A DNA stretch of 64,000 bases from Sphingobacteriales bacterium (GCA_016700115.1 CP064999.1:4030001-4094000), one strand, 5' to 3'; shown: positions 44,641 through 54,181, counted from the stretch's first letter. Program-made: numbers and translations. The notes: generated from the sequence alone by a model not told the origin.

Positions 44641-44840
44641 AGGCTGCACAAGCGAAAAATAGTTTTGAAATCCTGCTATTCAGGATTTTACACCTAAAAA
44701 GTCAAAATACAAGGGTAAAACCTAAGATATCTTGTTTGTATAAGTATGAACAGCAGACAAGAAAGAAACAGCCCTTATTCGAGCCCTGTAAGGTTTTCAA
44801 AACCTTATAGGTCTGGCTACCGGAAATCGGGCTACCTAAG
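44641..44840. other. Array-to-array spacer with TAAGGTTTTCAAAACCTTA palindrome
   Basis: No gene seen. A perfect inverted repeat TAAGGTTTTCAAAACCTTA lies at 44789-44807. It resembles a dispersed palindrome found in many Bacteroidota intergenic regions; this cannot be verified here. Confidence 0.45.
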
Positions 44841-44967
44841 AAAAAAAAACCTACATCATCTGCTGAAAACTGAAAAGCAGGAGAAAAAAAATCAGCGTCA
44901 TCTGCGGAAAACCGAACAGCAGGAGAAAAAAAATCAGCGCCATCTGCGGAAAAATGAACAGCAGGAG
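44841..44967 (+). repeat. 42-bp tandem repeat, three copies
   Basis: Three near-identical units of 42 bases run to 44967, containing GAACAGCAGGAGAAAAAAAAT and a CAGCGTCATCTGCGGAAAA half. The first copy is slightly diverged. The last copy forms part of the hairpin at 44956-44990. Confidence 0.8.
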
Positions 44968-44990
44968 AAATTCCTTGTTTCCTCCTGTTC
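44947..44990 (-). terminator. Candidate terminator of the efflux operon
   Basis: On the minus strand GAACAGGAGGAAA pairs with TCTCCTGCTGTTC (one mismatch) and is followed by ATTTTTCC, about 30 bases past the TolC stop. It overlaps the last copy of the 42-bp array, so the array partly duplicates a terminator stem. Confidence 0.55.
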
Positions 44991-45019
44991 AGGGGACTCT
45001 GTTCAGATTAAACTCCGCT

Positions 45020-46423
45020 TTAATCCTGCATAATCAATTCGCCTTTGAGGAAAAGCAAATTCAACTCGGCGAGTTTTAGCTGGAACTGAGCTTCGGTTTT
45101 TCGCGCCAACATCAGTTCGTAGCCTTGCTGAGCTTCTCGAAATTCGAGTGTATTGGCGACACCTGCCCGCAGGCGTTCGAGGGCAATGAGCATATTTTCC
45201 GAAATGGCTTCGAGATTTTTGGTTTCAAGGTCGGCAAGGTTGCGGGCAAAGGCGGCGTTTCGCTGTGCCTGTACCCATTGTGCATCCAAAAGCTGTTCGG
45301 TTTGCGCCAGCGAAGTACGGAGGGTTTCAATGGCAATATGGTTCACGGTGGCCGCCCTTTTGAGGTTGCCCCCGTTAAACAAAGTCCAGTTCACATTCAG
45401 TCCCAACACAGGGCCTGTGCTGAGATTGTATAAAGAGAAGCCGGCCTGCGAGCGGTTGAAGTTAAAGTTATAGGCGGCATTGAGGTCAACTGTGGGATAT
45501 TTACCGGCTTCAATTTCCTGCTGTTGCAACTGTGCGATTCCGATTTGAGTTTTTACCTGACGCACCAAAGGATGTTGTGCCGGATTTAGCTCTTCGGGCA
45601 ATACCCAGTTTTCTTCCGGCAGGGATTGTTCTTCAATTTCAAAAGGGGTGGATACATTCCGCCCCATCAGAAGATTCAGGTTTTCTTTGGTTTGTTGCAG
45701 GTTGTTGAGTTGGGTAAGTTTCTGGGCAGCTTGAGCGTTCACATCGGTCAGTGCCTGAAGATAGTCAGTTTTTGAACTCAGCCCACTTTCAAACCTCATT
45801 TTGCTCAGCGTCAGCCGCTCGTTGGTAATGGCAATCAACGTGTCGGTATTCTTGAGCAATTCCTGTTGACGCATCAGTTCTAAATACAAAGCCGCCACAT
45901 CGCGGGTGGTTTGCAACATTTGGGCAGTCAGGTCAATTTCTGCTTCTGCGACCTGCTCTTTCAGCCTTTGGCGGGCGGCATACATCCTGAATCCGTCAAA
46001 TAAAGTCCATGCAGAAAACACCGAAAACTGGGTGTTAGAAGAAAAAACCCCGGCGCGGTTGATTTCATCCCCGCTCACAAATTTTTGGCTGATATTATTG
46101 ACCAATGCCGTTGTTCCGGCCTGCAAACCCACCACCGGCAACATGCCGGCTTGTCCGGGATGGTCGTTAATGGAGGCAATCCGCACGTTGTTTTTTGCAA
46201 ACTGAAGGTTAAAATTGTTTGCCAATGCCTGTTCGATGGCATCGCCCATCGTCAGGGTTTGGGCAGAAAGGGAATTTGGCAATAAACAAATCATACCAAC
46301 CATCAGCACGACAAATCTCAACCTGATGGCAACTGAAAAATTCTTGCCCGGGTTCTGTGTTAAAAGTTGCAAAAGTTGGCGGGTCGGGGTAAACAAGCGA
46401 TATAAAAAGGAAAGCCGGAACAT
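45020..46423 (-). CDS. TolC-family outer-membrane efflux protein
   Basis: 467 residues with a signal peptide (LRFVVLMVGMICLLPNSLSA). Two OEP repeats form the barrel and coiled-coil tunnel: NFNLQFAKNNVRIASINDHP and, later, TSLAQTEQLLDAQWVQAQRN and LKLAELNLLFLKGEL. The TolC channel connects the inner-membrane pump to the outside. Its ATG follows the RND stop with no gap (TGAATG), so translation is coupled. It is the last gene of the efflux operon. Confidence 0.92.
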   Translation of the reverse strand: MFRLSFLYRLFTPTRQLLQLLTQNPGKNFSVAIRLRFVVLMVGMICLLPNSLSAQTLTMGDAIEQALANNFNLQFAKNNVRIASINDHPGQAGMLPVVGLQAGTTALVNNISQKFVSGDEINRAGVFSSNTQFSVFSAWTLFDGFRMYAARQRLKEQVAEAEIDLTAQMLQTTRDVAALYLELMRQQELLKNTDTLIAITNERLTLSKMRFESGLSSKTDYLQALTDVNAQAAQKLTQLNNLQQTKENLNLLMGRNVSTPFEIEEQSLPEENWVLPEELNPAQHPLVRQVKTQIGIAQLQQQEIEAGKYPTVDLNAAYNFNFNRSQAGFSLYNLSTGPVLGLNVNWTLFNGGNLKRAATVNHIAIETLRTSLAQTEQLLDAQWVQAQRNAAFARNLADLETKNLEAISENMLIALERLRAGVANTLEFREAQQGYELMLARKTEAQFQLKLAELNLLFLKGELIMQD

Positions 46424-49400
46424 TCAGATTTCTTGGTTAAGTGGTGAAATTGCAGGCGAGGGCGTTCGTCTGCTGATAATAATATACATCACCGGAATGA
46501 CGAACAGGGTTAAAATCAAGGAAAACAAAATACCACCGACAACCACAGTTCCCAGAGGCATCCTGCTGGTAGATGCAAAACCAAATGAAACTGCAATGGG
46601 CAATGCGCCTAAAGCGGTGGCAAAACTTGTCATCAAAATAGGACGAAGGCGCATCACCGCCGCTTCAATGGCAGCCTGCGTTTTGCCCATACCTTGTTTC
46701 ATCAGCACATTGGCAAATTCGACAATCAAAATCCCGTTTTTAGTTACTAACCCAATGAGCATTATCATCCCGATCTGGCTAAAGATATTGACCGTCTGAT
46801 CGCGCATATATAAGGACAGTAAAGCCCCGGCAATCGCCATCGGAACGGTAAGCATAATGATAACGGGGTCAATAAAACTCTCGAACTGTGCTGCAAGGAT
46901 TAAAAATATCAGGATAAGCGCCAGCGCAAATGCAAAACCGGTATTGGATGCGCTTTCAGCAAAATCGCGCGAGGAACCGGTCAGGGCAGTATTAAAACTG
47001 CTGTCTAACACCTTTGCTGCAATATTTTGCATTTCCTCGATGCCGTCCCCAATGGTTTTTCCGGGTGCAAGCCCTGCCGAAATAGTCGCCGATTTATAGC
47101 GGTTAAAATGGTAAATGGTCGGCGGGCTGGTTTCTTCTTCCATACTGACCACGTTGTCAATGCTGATCAAAGCACCTTTATTGGTTTTGACAAAAATATT
47201 TTTCAAATCGGCCGGGTCGTCTCGGTATTCGCGTTCCCATTGCCCCAATACCTGATATTGTTTTCCGTTCATGTTGAAAAAACCAATCCTGCGGTTGCTG
47301 AAAGCCATTTGCAGGGCTTCAGAAACATCGTTAACGCTGATGCCGAGGTCGGCAGCTTTTTCGCGGTTAATTTTAACGTTCAATTCGGGTTTGTTAAACT
47401 TCAGGTCAACGTCGAGTTGCTGAAACACCGGGCTTTTTCCGGCTTCTTCCATAAATACGGGGAGAGCGGTGCGTAATTTTTCAAAGTTGATATTTTGCAG
47501 GACAAACGACACCGGTAATCCCCCACGCCGGTTGGTCGAAATGGTTTGTTCCTGAATGGCAAACACCCTTCCTTCCGTCAATCCGGCAGTGTTTTTATTG
47601 ACATAGTTGGCAATGTCCATCTGGCTTCTGCTGCGCTCGGAGGGTTCTGTCAAAGCAATGCGTGCAAACCCCGAATTGACCGACCCGCTTCCGGCAAAGG
47701 AAGGAGCAGTTACGGTGAGCAAAACCGTTTTTTCAGGAACGGAATCCATGACAAACTGGGTAATTCGCGACATATATTTGTCCATATAGTCAAAACTTGT
47801 GCCCTCCGGTGCGCTGACCTGAAGCCGGAACTGACTGCGGTCTTCCATCGGCGCAAGTTCGGACGGAACTAAATTAAACAGATAGTAAATCCCCGCAAAA
47901 CAACCCAGCAGCAACAACACGCCCGCAATTTTGAATTTGGTAAAACCTGTCAATAAGCGGCGGTAGCCGTTTTCAAGTCCTGCAAAAAACGGCTCGGTTG
48001 CTTTGTAAAACCACGAATGAACCGGTTTCTTTTTGGTCAGTAAAACATTGAGTACCGGAGTTAGGGTGAGTGAAACAAAAGCAGATATCAGCACCGCCCC
48101 CGACAACACGATGCCAAACTCGCGAAACAATCGCCCGACAAATCCCTGCAAAAAGATAATGGGTAAAAACACGACAGCAAGGGTAACTGATGTGGCAATG
48201 ACGACAAAGTAAATCTCCTCGCTGCCTTGCCTTGCGGCTTGCATTTTGGGCACTCCTTTCTCTAATTTCTTGTAAATGTTTTCGGTAACCACAATCCCGT
48301 CATCCACCACCAACCCGGTTGCAAGAACGATGGCCAGCAGGGTGAGGATGTTGATGGTAAAACCAAACAGATACATAATAAAGAAAGCCCCGATAAGCGA
48401 AACCGGAATATCAATCAATGGGCGGATGGCGATGAGCCAGTCGCGGAAAAACAGGAAAATAATCAAGATCACCAACCCAAAAGCAATAGCAAGCGTTTCC
48501 TCTACTTCAAAAATAGAGCTGCGGATAAACCGGGTATTGTCCAAAGCAATATTGAGGGCAAAATCTTCGGGGATATCCTTTTTCAGTTGCTCGTATCTTT
48601 TGTAAAATTCGTCCGAAATAGCCACATAATTAGAACCGGGTTGCGGAACAAGGGCGAGAGCAATCATCGGGATGCCCGATTCTTTCAAAACAGTTTCTTC
48701 GTTTTCAGGACCGAGAACTGCAGAAGCTACATCGCCTAATCTGACCGGCGTATTGTTTTGGTTGGCAATCACGAGGTTGTTAAAATCGTCCTCAGTCGTC
48801 AGTTTGCCAAAAGTACGGACGGTAAGGTCGGTGTAATTTCCGGCAAGTTTGCCGGAAGGTAATTCCACGTTTTCGCGTTGCAGTGCAGCAACTATGTCGT
48901 TGGCCGTCAGCCCGTAAGCGGTCAGTTTGGTAGGGTTCATCCAAATTCGCATGGCATAGCGCTTTTCTCCCCAAATCTGAATACCGCTCACACCCGGAAT
49001 GGTCTGAAGTTTTTCAAGCAGCACGTTGGTTGCAAAATCAGTAACCTGAAGCTGGTTTAACGTGTTGCTTCTCACCGTCATAGAAATAATGGCATCAGAA
49101 TTGGCATCAGCTTTAGACACAACAGGCGGAGCGTCTAAGTCGGGCGGCAATTGTCTGATTGCCTGTGAAACTTTATCCCGCACATCGTTGGCTGCGGCCT
49201 CAAGGTCGTTGCCCAATTCAAATTCAACAGTAATATTACTGATACCCTGACTGCTGGACGAGGTGATGTTTTTAATGCCCGGCACCCCGTTAATGGCTTT
49301 TTCCAAGGGTTCGGTAATTTGTGATTCTATGATATCGGCATTTGCGCCGGCATAGTTAGTACGGACGCTGATGTTTGGAGGGTCAATGGCGGGAAAGTCG

Positions 49401-49504
49401 CGAATACCAAGAAAGTAAAAGCCAAGCAGTCCGAATAAAACGATAATAATATTCATCACTATGGCCATGACCGGACGGTCAAGCGAAATACCGGGTAAAC
49501 TCAT
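46424..49504 (-). CDS. RND-family inner-membrane efflux transporter (AcrB-like)
   Basis: 1026 residues, the normal size for a homotrimer pump. Twelve TM segments with two large periplasmic loops; FGLLGFYFLGIRDFPAIDPP at the start and LATGLVVDDGIVVTENIYKK as the Asp-Asp proton-relay segment of TM4 match the family. SASNTGFAFALALILIFLIL and FVIPVMYIIISRR are near the end. Substrate class (drug or other hydrophobic compound) cannot be read from sequence. It begins three bases after the HlyD stop, and its own stop abuts TolC. The three genes form one operon. Confidence 0.95.
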   Translation of the reverse strand: MSLPGISLDRPVMAIVMNIIIVLFGLLGFYFLGIRDFPAIDPPNISVRTNYAGANADIIESQITEPLEKAINGVPGIKNITSSSSQGISNITVEFELGNDLEAAANDVRDKVSQAIRQLPPDLDAPPVVSKADANSDAIISMTVRSNTLNQLQVTDFATNVLLEKLQTIPGVSGIQIWGEKRYAMRIWMNPTKLTAYGLTANDIVAALQRENVELPSGKLAGNYTDLTVRTFGKLTTEDDFNNLVIANQNNTPVRLGDVASAVLGPENEETVLKESGIPMIALALVPQPGSNYVAISDEFYKRYEQLKKDIPEDFALNIALDNTRFIRSSIFEVEETLAIAFGLVILIIFLFFRDWLIAIRPLIDIPVSLIGAFFIMYLFGFTINILTLLAIVLATGLVVDDGIVVTENIYKKLEKGVPKMQAARQGSEEIYFVVIATSVTLAVVFLPIIFLQGFVGRLFREFGIVLSGAVLISAFVSLTLTPVLNVLLTKKKPVHSWFYKATEPFFAGLENGYRRLLTGFTKFKIAGVLLLLGCFAGIYYLFNLVPSELAPMEDRSQFRLQVSAPEGTSFDYMDKYMSRITQFVMDSVPEKTVLLTVTAPSFAGSGSVNSGFARIALTEPSERSRSQMDIANYVNKNTAGLTEGRVFAIQEQTISTNRRGGLPVSFVLQNINFEKLRTALPVFMEEAGKSPVFQQLDVDLKFNKPELNVKINREKAADLGISVNDVSEALQMAFSNRRIGFFNMNGKQYQVLGQWEREYRDDPADLKNIFVKTNKGALISIDNVVSMEEETSPPTIYHFNRYKSATISAGLAPGKTIGDGIEEMQNIAAKVLDSSFNTALTGSSRDFAESASNTGFAFALALILIFLILAAQFESFIDPVIIMLTVPMAIAGALLSLYMRDQTVNIFSQIGMIMLIGLVTKNGILIVEFANVLMKQGMGKTQAAIEAAVMRLRPILMTSFATALGALPIAVSFGFASTSRMPLGTVVVGGILFSLILTLFVIPVMYIIISRRTPSPAISPLNQEI

Positions 49505-49507
49505 AGT

Positions 49508-50593
49508 CTATCGGGTTTGGCTATCTTCAGTAGCGTTAATAATTTGTTTCAATTGCACCTTGCCTTTGTCTCTGGCCTGCATAATGCCGGTAGTCAGTAT
49601 CGTATCTCCAAAAGACAGTCCCTGCAAAATCTCTACCTCCGATTCGTTGCGAAGCCCGGTAACCACCTGTTTCATTTCTATGGTTCCGCCTTTGTAAGTT
49701 GCAACTTGTTTAAACCGGGTTCCCGGAATAACGCTCTGCGAAGGTATCATCATAGCCTGAGGTTTGGCACTGAGCAATATCTCGACATTGGCAAACTGCC
49801 CGGGTGAAAGCCGGTTTCCGGGGTTATTAATTGTTGCCTTAGCCATCAGGGTGCCGGTCGTAACATCAATCATGGGGTTAATGACATATATGGTACCAAT
49901 CATGGTATCTTTACTTCCGGGAAACGAACATCTGATTTTTTGTCCGACCCGTATGTCGGTGATGTATTTTTCGGGTACGGAAAACTCCAGCTTTAACGGG
50001 TTCAGTTGCTGTAATGTCGTCAGCACATTGCCAGGGGCAATGACCGCCCCAACGCTGACATTCCGCAACCCGATCACTCCGGCAAAAGGCGCTTTGATTT
50101 CTGTTTTCTCCAATTGGTTTTTCAGGATATCCAGATCGGCATCAAAAGATTTGATCTGAGTTGTGGTCAAATCATATTCCTGTCGGCTGATACCGTTGAT
50201 ATCCAGCAGTTTCTTCTGTCTTTGCTCGGTGTTGACCGAGAGTTGCCGCTGTGTATTTACCTTGTTGATTTGTGCCAACAAGTCGGAGTCGTCAAGTTTC
50301 ACCAAAGTCGTACCTTTACTTACCGGTTTTCCCTCAGTAAAATAAATCTGCGAAATTTTACCGTTCACTTCCGATTGTATAGCCACCAATTCATTGGCTG
50401 CGAGCCTGCCGGTCGAGACAATCTCATTGTTGACAGACGTGGGTTTTACAATATAACCGTCAGCAATAAAGGCCATCGGCCCTTTAGGGGCGGATGCGTT
50501 TGCCGGAGCAGCCTTTTTTTCTTTACAACTCATCATAAATGACAAAAAGGCAATAAAGAAAAAGCAAGTAATAATCTTGTTCTTATGTTTCAT
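49508..50593 (-). CDS. HlyD/MFP-type periplasmic adaptor lipoprotein of the RND pump
   Basis: 361 residues from ATG 50593 (MKHKNKIITCFFFIAFL), with a lipobox at FMMSC. It is the membrane-fusion protein that joins the RND pump to TolC. Lipoyl half-domains (VNGKISQIYFTEGKPVSKGT, APFAGVIGLRNVSVGAVIAP), the helical hairpin between them and the beta-barrel (RVGQKIRCSFPGSKDTMIGT) are in order. The frame begins earlier at 50629, but the lipobox needs the shorter start. First gene of the operon; 3 bases to RND. Confidence 0.93.
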   Translation of the reverse strand: MKHKNKIITCFFFIAFLSFMMSCKEKKAAPANASAPKGPMAFIADGYIVKPTSVNNEIVSTGRLAANELVAIQSEVNGKISQIYFTEGKPVSKGTTLVKLDDSDLLAQINKVNTQRQLSVNTEQRQKKLLDINGISRQEYDLTTTQIKSFDADLDILKNQLEKTEIKAPFAGVIGLRNVSVGAVIAPGNVLTTLQQLNPLKLEFSVPEKYITDIRVGQKIRCSFPGSKDTMIGTIYVINPMIDVTTGTLMAKATINNPGNRLSPGQFANVEILLSAKPQAMMIPSQSVIPGTRFKQVATYKGGTIEMKQVVTGLRNESEVEILQGLSFGDTILTTGIMQARDKGKVQLKQIINATEDSQTR

Positions 50594-50863
50594 GCGGGCA
50601 AGAATAACACTGTTAGAGTTGAAGCGCACAAAGTACGCATTTTTTTAAATCGGTAAGTGGATAGCAACGCTATACCAATCGGTGTTTAACCATTATTACT
50701 GCTAAATGTTTGAACTTTTAACGATAATTAACCTTTTATCCGAACTTTGCGTTCTTATAAAACATTCAAATCCATCAACTTTGCGCGTCTGTCAGATATA
50801 AAAAGGTAAATAAATTTTGTAAATCGCCAACTTGATTTTTAAACATTTAATCAAATAAATACC

Positions 50864-51559
50864 ATGAAGAATCCCTTGGGAATATGGGTTATCGGGCTGT
50901 TTTTCGCACTGCAAACATCATCTTGCACCAAAGATTCGGCATTGTCCGATGTTGCAATAGACAACGGGGAGCCTTGTCAGGAAGGCATCATTTATTTTCC
51001 CCTTGATATATTGCCCGTTTTAGAAGCCAACTGTGCGTTCGGAGGCTGCCACGATGCCATCACCAAAGAAGAAGGTGTGCAGTTAGATAATTATATCAAT
51101 GTAGTAGTAACCGGAGGTATCAATCCTAAAAACCCCGATAAAAGTGAGCTGTTCAGTCAGATTAAAAATAAATCAATGCCCCCTGCTCCCTATCTCCCTT
51201 TGGATACCGCACAAGTCAACCTGATTGAAAAATGGATAGATCAAGGTGCAAGAAACCTGACCTGCACACCGGAGGGTTCATGCCCCACGACTGATGTTAG
51301 TTTTGCAAACCGCGTTTTCCCCATCCTGACCGCAAAGTGTCTGACCTGCCACGGAGCAGGGGTATTTGTAGCGGTTGGCGGAGGGGTGGATTTGTCGGAT
51401 TATAATGCGGTAAAAACTCAGGCCTTAAACGGGCGTTTATTTGGCTCTGTCAGCCATTCTCCCAACTATAAGCCGATGCCCCAGGGAGTTTCACAATTGC
51501 CTGTTTGTGAAATCAATCAAATCAAATCATGGATAGATGCCGGAGCGCCGAACAACTAA
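50864..51559 (+). CDS. Di-heme-type cytochrome c lipoprotein
   Basis: 231 residues with a lipobox (TSSC, Cys21). Two haem-binding motifs are visible: C57-AFGG-C62-H63, a CX4CH form, and CLTCH at C159/C162/H163, the usual CXXCH. Candidate distal Met ligands sit in SMPPAPYLP and MPQGVSQLP. A short CXXXC-like pair (CTPEGSC) lies between the halves. The two halves look like repeated cytochrome domains, similar to planctomycete-type cytochrome c modules. An electron-carrier role at the cell envelope is inferred. It converges with, and overlaps by four bases, the ABM gene. Confidence 0.78.
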   Translation: MKNPLGIWVIGLFFALQTSSCTKDSALSDVAIDNGEPCQEGIIYFPLDILPVLEANCAFGGCHDAITKEEGVQLDNYINVVVTGGINPKNPDKSELFSQIKNKSMPPAPYLPLDTAQVNLIEKWIDQGARNLTCTPEGSCPTTDVSFANRVFPILTAKCLTCHGAGVFVAVGGGVDLSDYNAVKTQALNGRLFGSVSHSPNYKPMPQGVSQLPVCEINQIKSWIDAGAPNN

Positions 51560-51858
51560 ACTCCATTTGCAGGGTTCACCAAACTCACCGACCAAGCCTG
51601 CGCCGGCTCTTCAAACAGCGCTTTGGTGCGAGTCCATGTCGCTTTGAAAAAATCAGATTGCCGGTAGTTTTGCAAACTTTGGTCGTCTTTCCATCGGCTA
51701 TGGGTAAAAAAACTACAGGGGTCGGCAAAATCCCTCCAAAGTTCCAAAGAAATACAACCGGCAAATCCGGCTATCTGATGTTGGTTCAGGGCAAACCAGG
51801 CAACAAATTCCTCCACTTCGTCAGCCCTGAATTTCATTCTGACAATTCTGATTATCAT
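51556..51858 (-). CDS. ABM-family (antibiotic biosynthesis monooxygenase-like) small protein
   Basis: 100 residues of ferredoxin-like fold: MIIRIVRMKFRADEVEEFVA, then GCISLELWRDFADPCSFFTH with SRWKDDQSLQNYRQSDFFKA. Members of this family are often heme-degrading or quinol monooxygenases or simply stress-response proteins; catalytic residues are not defined, so the true function is open. It lies downstream of fabD with a terminator-like hairpin between, and its stop overlaps that of the cytochrome gene. Confidence 0.85.
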   Translation of the reverse strand: MIIRIVRMKFRADEVEEFVAWFALNQHQIAGFAGCISLELWRDFADPCSFFTHSRWKDDQSLQNYRQSDFFKATWTRTKALFEEPAQAWSVSLVNPANGV

Positions 51859-51886
51859 GTACCTGTTGGGTTGAAGTAAAACTAAA

Positions 51887-51918
51887 ATTGCCCGGCATAA
51901 AAAAACATGACGGGCAAT
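51887..51918 (-). terminator. Terminator-like hairpin after fabD
   Basis: ATTGCCCG (51887-51894) pairs with CGGGCAAT (51911-51918). The minus strand continues TTTAGTTTTACTTC. It lies between the fabD stop and the ABM start, so may end the fabD transcript. Confidence 0.6.
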
Positions 51919-51954
51919 TCGCTTACTATTTTGGTAAAAAAGGGAAAAGTCAAA

Positions 51955-52830
51955 TTAAAGCGATGCGGCACTCAACCGGCTGTCAATTTTTTTGACCATT
52001 GCGGTTAAAACTTGTTGCGGTCCCACTTCGATAAATTGCGAGGCTCCATCGGCAATCATATTTTCGACAATCTGAGTCCAACGAACCGGAGCAGTCAACT
52101 GAGCAATCAGTTTCTCTTTGATTTCTTCGGGATCCTGAGTTGGCAGGGCATCCGTGTTTTGGTAAACCGGACAAATTGGAGCTTTAAACCGGACTTCCCG
52201 AATCGCCTTCTCCAGATCAGCACGGGCAGGCTCCATCAAAGGAGAATGGAATGCTCCATTGACAGGTAATTCCAACACTCTTCTCGCTCCTGCACCCATC
52301 AGTTTTTCTTTCGCAAGTTCCAGTCCTTTTTTGGTTCCGGAAATCACCAACTGCCCGGGGCAATTGTAATTTGCGGTTACTATAATTTCGTGGTCTATAC
52401 TTTTGCAAATCACTTCAATAATGGCATCGTCCAAACCCAGAACAGCCGCCATTCCCGATTCCTGTGCATCACAGGCTGCCTGCATAGCCATGGCTCGTTG
52501 GTAAACAAGTCTTAAACCATCGCCAAAGTCAATAGAACGGGCTGCCACCAAAGCAGAAATCTCACCAAGTGAATGGCCGGCCACCATTTCCGGTTTAAAA
52601 TCCCGGATAACCCTCGATTTAATCACTGAATACAAAAAAACGGCAGGTTGGGTTACACGGGTTTGTTTCAGCTCTTCAGCACTGCCCGTAGTCATGATTT
52701 GGCTGATATCGAAGCCTAACAATTTGTCTGCCAACTGAAAATACTCCTTGACTGCCCCTGCCAAAGGGAATAAATCCTGCGCCATTCCGGGCTTCTGAGA
52801 GCCTTGCCCGGTGAATATGTATGCTTTCAT
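51955..52830 (-). CDS. fabD: Malonyl-CoA:ACP transacylase
   Basis: 291 residues. It moves malonyl from CoA to ACP at the start of fatty-acid elongation. GQGSQKPGM opens the sequence, GHSLGE holds the nucleophile (Ser87) and NGAFHSPLM the catalytic His195. The Arg that binds the malonyl carboxylate lies in YQRAMAMQ. The gene stands alone here; accD lies 5 kb away on the same strand, which is consistent with fatty-acid synthesis but not an operon. Confidence 0.95.
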   Translation of the reverse strand: MKAYIFTGQGSQKPGMAQDLFPLAGAVKEYFQLADKLLGFDISQIMTTGSAEELKQTRVTQPAVFLYSVIKSRVIRDFKPEMVAGHSLGEISALVAARSIDFGDGLRLVYQRAMAMQAACDAQESGMAAVLGLDDAIIEVICKSIDHEIIVTANYNCPGQLVISGTKKGLELAKEKLMGAGARRVLELPVNGAFHSPLMEPARADLEKAIREVRFKAPICPVYQNTDALPTQDPEEIKEKLIAQLTAPVRWTQIVENMIADGASQFIEVGPQQVLTAMVKKIDSRLSAASL

Positions 52831-53113
52831 ATATAGTATATAGTTTAGAACACGTAATCAGCCTCTTAGATATTTTGCCCCATCTTCTCGAATTTGATCC
52901 CCTGATACCGATATAAAAACGGCCAACAGTTTCTCTGTCGGCTACAAGCGATTTTCAGGCGCCAGATAATTATGTTTATTGGAATTTATTGAAAAGGCAA
53001 AAACAGGACAAAGTTACATCAATTCCGTTTGTAAACAATTTTTTTACTTTTTTTTTACAAAAAAATCAAAGTTTACAAAGCAAATAGTGCGATAACAAAG
53101 CGAAAACTACCAC

Positions 53114-53521
53114 TTAATCGCCAAAATATTCGACATAAATATTTTCTGTTTCAACCAATTTGATGCAATGAAGCGAACAACCGGTCAAATGAGGCGCTAA
53201 TTGCTCCCAGATAGCTTTTGCAACATTCTCGGTAGAAGTAAACATGCCCTCCAAAAACGGAACATCTAAGTTGAGGTTTTTATGATCCAGATGTTCAATA
53301 ACATGTTCACGAATTAAATCGCTCAGGTCTTTTACGTTGATAATAAAACCGGTTTGTGGGTCAGGGCTGCCTTTTACCGTTACAAAAAGTTCATAGTTAT
53401 GACCATGCCAGTTGGCATTGGCACATTTGCCAAAAACAGCTTCGTTTTGTTCTTTGCTGAAGGTAGGGTTATATAATTTGTGGGCGGCGTTAAAACGCTC
53501 CCTTCTTGTCAGATACATCAT
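53114..53521 (-). CDS. queD: 6-carboxytetrahydropterin synthase
   Basis: 135 residues (134 if the second Met is used). It catalyses the second step of queuosine synthesis, from 7,8-dihydroneopterin triphosphate. Zinc ligands H14 (FNAAHKL), H39 and H41 (WHGHNY), nucleophile C33 (GKCANANW), and LDHKNLN and ETENIYVEY match the family. A TACCTTTG box lies 26 bases upstream. No other que genes are visible. Confidence 0.95.
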   Translation of the reverse strand: MMYLTRRERFNAAHKLYNPTFSKEQNEAVFGKCANANWHGHNYELFVTVKGSPDPQTGFIINVKDLSDLIREHVIEHLDHKNLNLDVPFLEGMFTSTENVAKAIWEQLAPHLTGCSLHCIKLVETENIYVEYFGD

Positions 53522-53546
53522 TGACTTGGTGGTTTGCTTTTCCCGG

Positions 53547-53554
53547 CAAAGGTA
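53547..53554 (-). promoter_or_regulatory. -7 box (TACCTTTG) of queD
   Basis: On the minus strand TACCTTTG matches TAnnTTTG and lies 25 bases before the queD start. Confidence 0.5.
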
Positions 53555-53722
53555 AACAGGATTGGGTGTCCCTGCAAGTAAAAATTAGGTTTAACGGTTT
53601 GTTGAGCAGTAATTAGGGAGTATAAACCAAACACGATAATTTAATCCCAATTTAAAAAGTAAAAAGGCAGGTTTATTAACAAATGAGCAATTTGCAAAAA
53701 TTGCCAATCTAAACGAGCGCCA

Positions 53723-53929
53723 TTATCTGACTTTATTGCTGCCGGTAACCAAGTATCTGAACAAATACAATCCGCCTCCAAAAAAAATCATACCCAACAA
53801 AGTCGGAGCCATAATGCTAAGTTTGCTGCCATTGACATTTACATTACCCATAAAAGCCAAACAAGCATAAATCAACAACAACATTCCGGCAACAGTCAGT
53901 AAGACGGCGAATATTTTTAAAACGTTCAT
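53723..53929 (-). CDS. Small two-TM membrane protein, 68 aa
   Basis: From ATG 53929 (MNVLKIFAVLLTVAGMLLLI) there are two TM segments, about 4-26 and 40-58 (IMAPTLLGMIFFGGGLYLFR). An upstream ATG at 54007 would add 26 residues that look non-conserved. No family was recognised. Possibly an integral membrane subunit or regulator; function unknown. Confidence 0.55.
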   Translation of the reverse strand: MNVLKIFAVLLTVAGMLLLIYACLAFMGNVNVNGSKLSIMAPTLLGMIFFGGGLYLFRYLVTGSNKVR

Positions 53930-54077
53930 GATGATAAAGAAAATTCTGTTGAGATGATAAACAGATGAATGATTTGCGGGGTAAAGATATTCAAAAGCTG
54001 AATACAATATTGCTTATGTAGAAAATTAACCTTCGCTTGCGCTTAAAAAAACACCAAACACGAGAACAGGTAAACTG

Positions 54078-54118
54078 ATAGTCTTTCCTGATATTCCAAT
54101 CTTATCAGGTCAGACTAT
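54078..54118 (-). other. Extended hairpin downstream of clpB
   Basis: ATAGTC and CCTGATA pair with TATCAGG and GACTAT, separated by a 3-by-3 internal loop and a 9-base loop. It lies about 65 bases past the clpB stop. There is no T run on either side, so it may be an RNA processing or protein-binding structure. Confidence 0.5.
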
Positions 54119-54181
54119 ATCTCTGATTTTCAAACGGCAGGGTTTTACTGGCAATTTTTAAACGCTGATAAATCAACTGAC

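Noticed and set aside
44088..44651. Long frames over the 21-bp array (minus-strand SSQAKTD and LILRKRK repeats, plus-strand RRISFRL repeats)
   Set aside because: A 21-base period keeps all frames open. There is no start context, export signal or unique flank, so openness gives no coding evidence.
44746..45033. 95-residue frame rich in Lys/Gln/Glu
   Set aside because: It consists mainly of the 42-bp repeat and overlaps the terminator region of the efflux operon.
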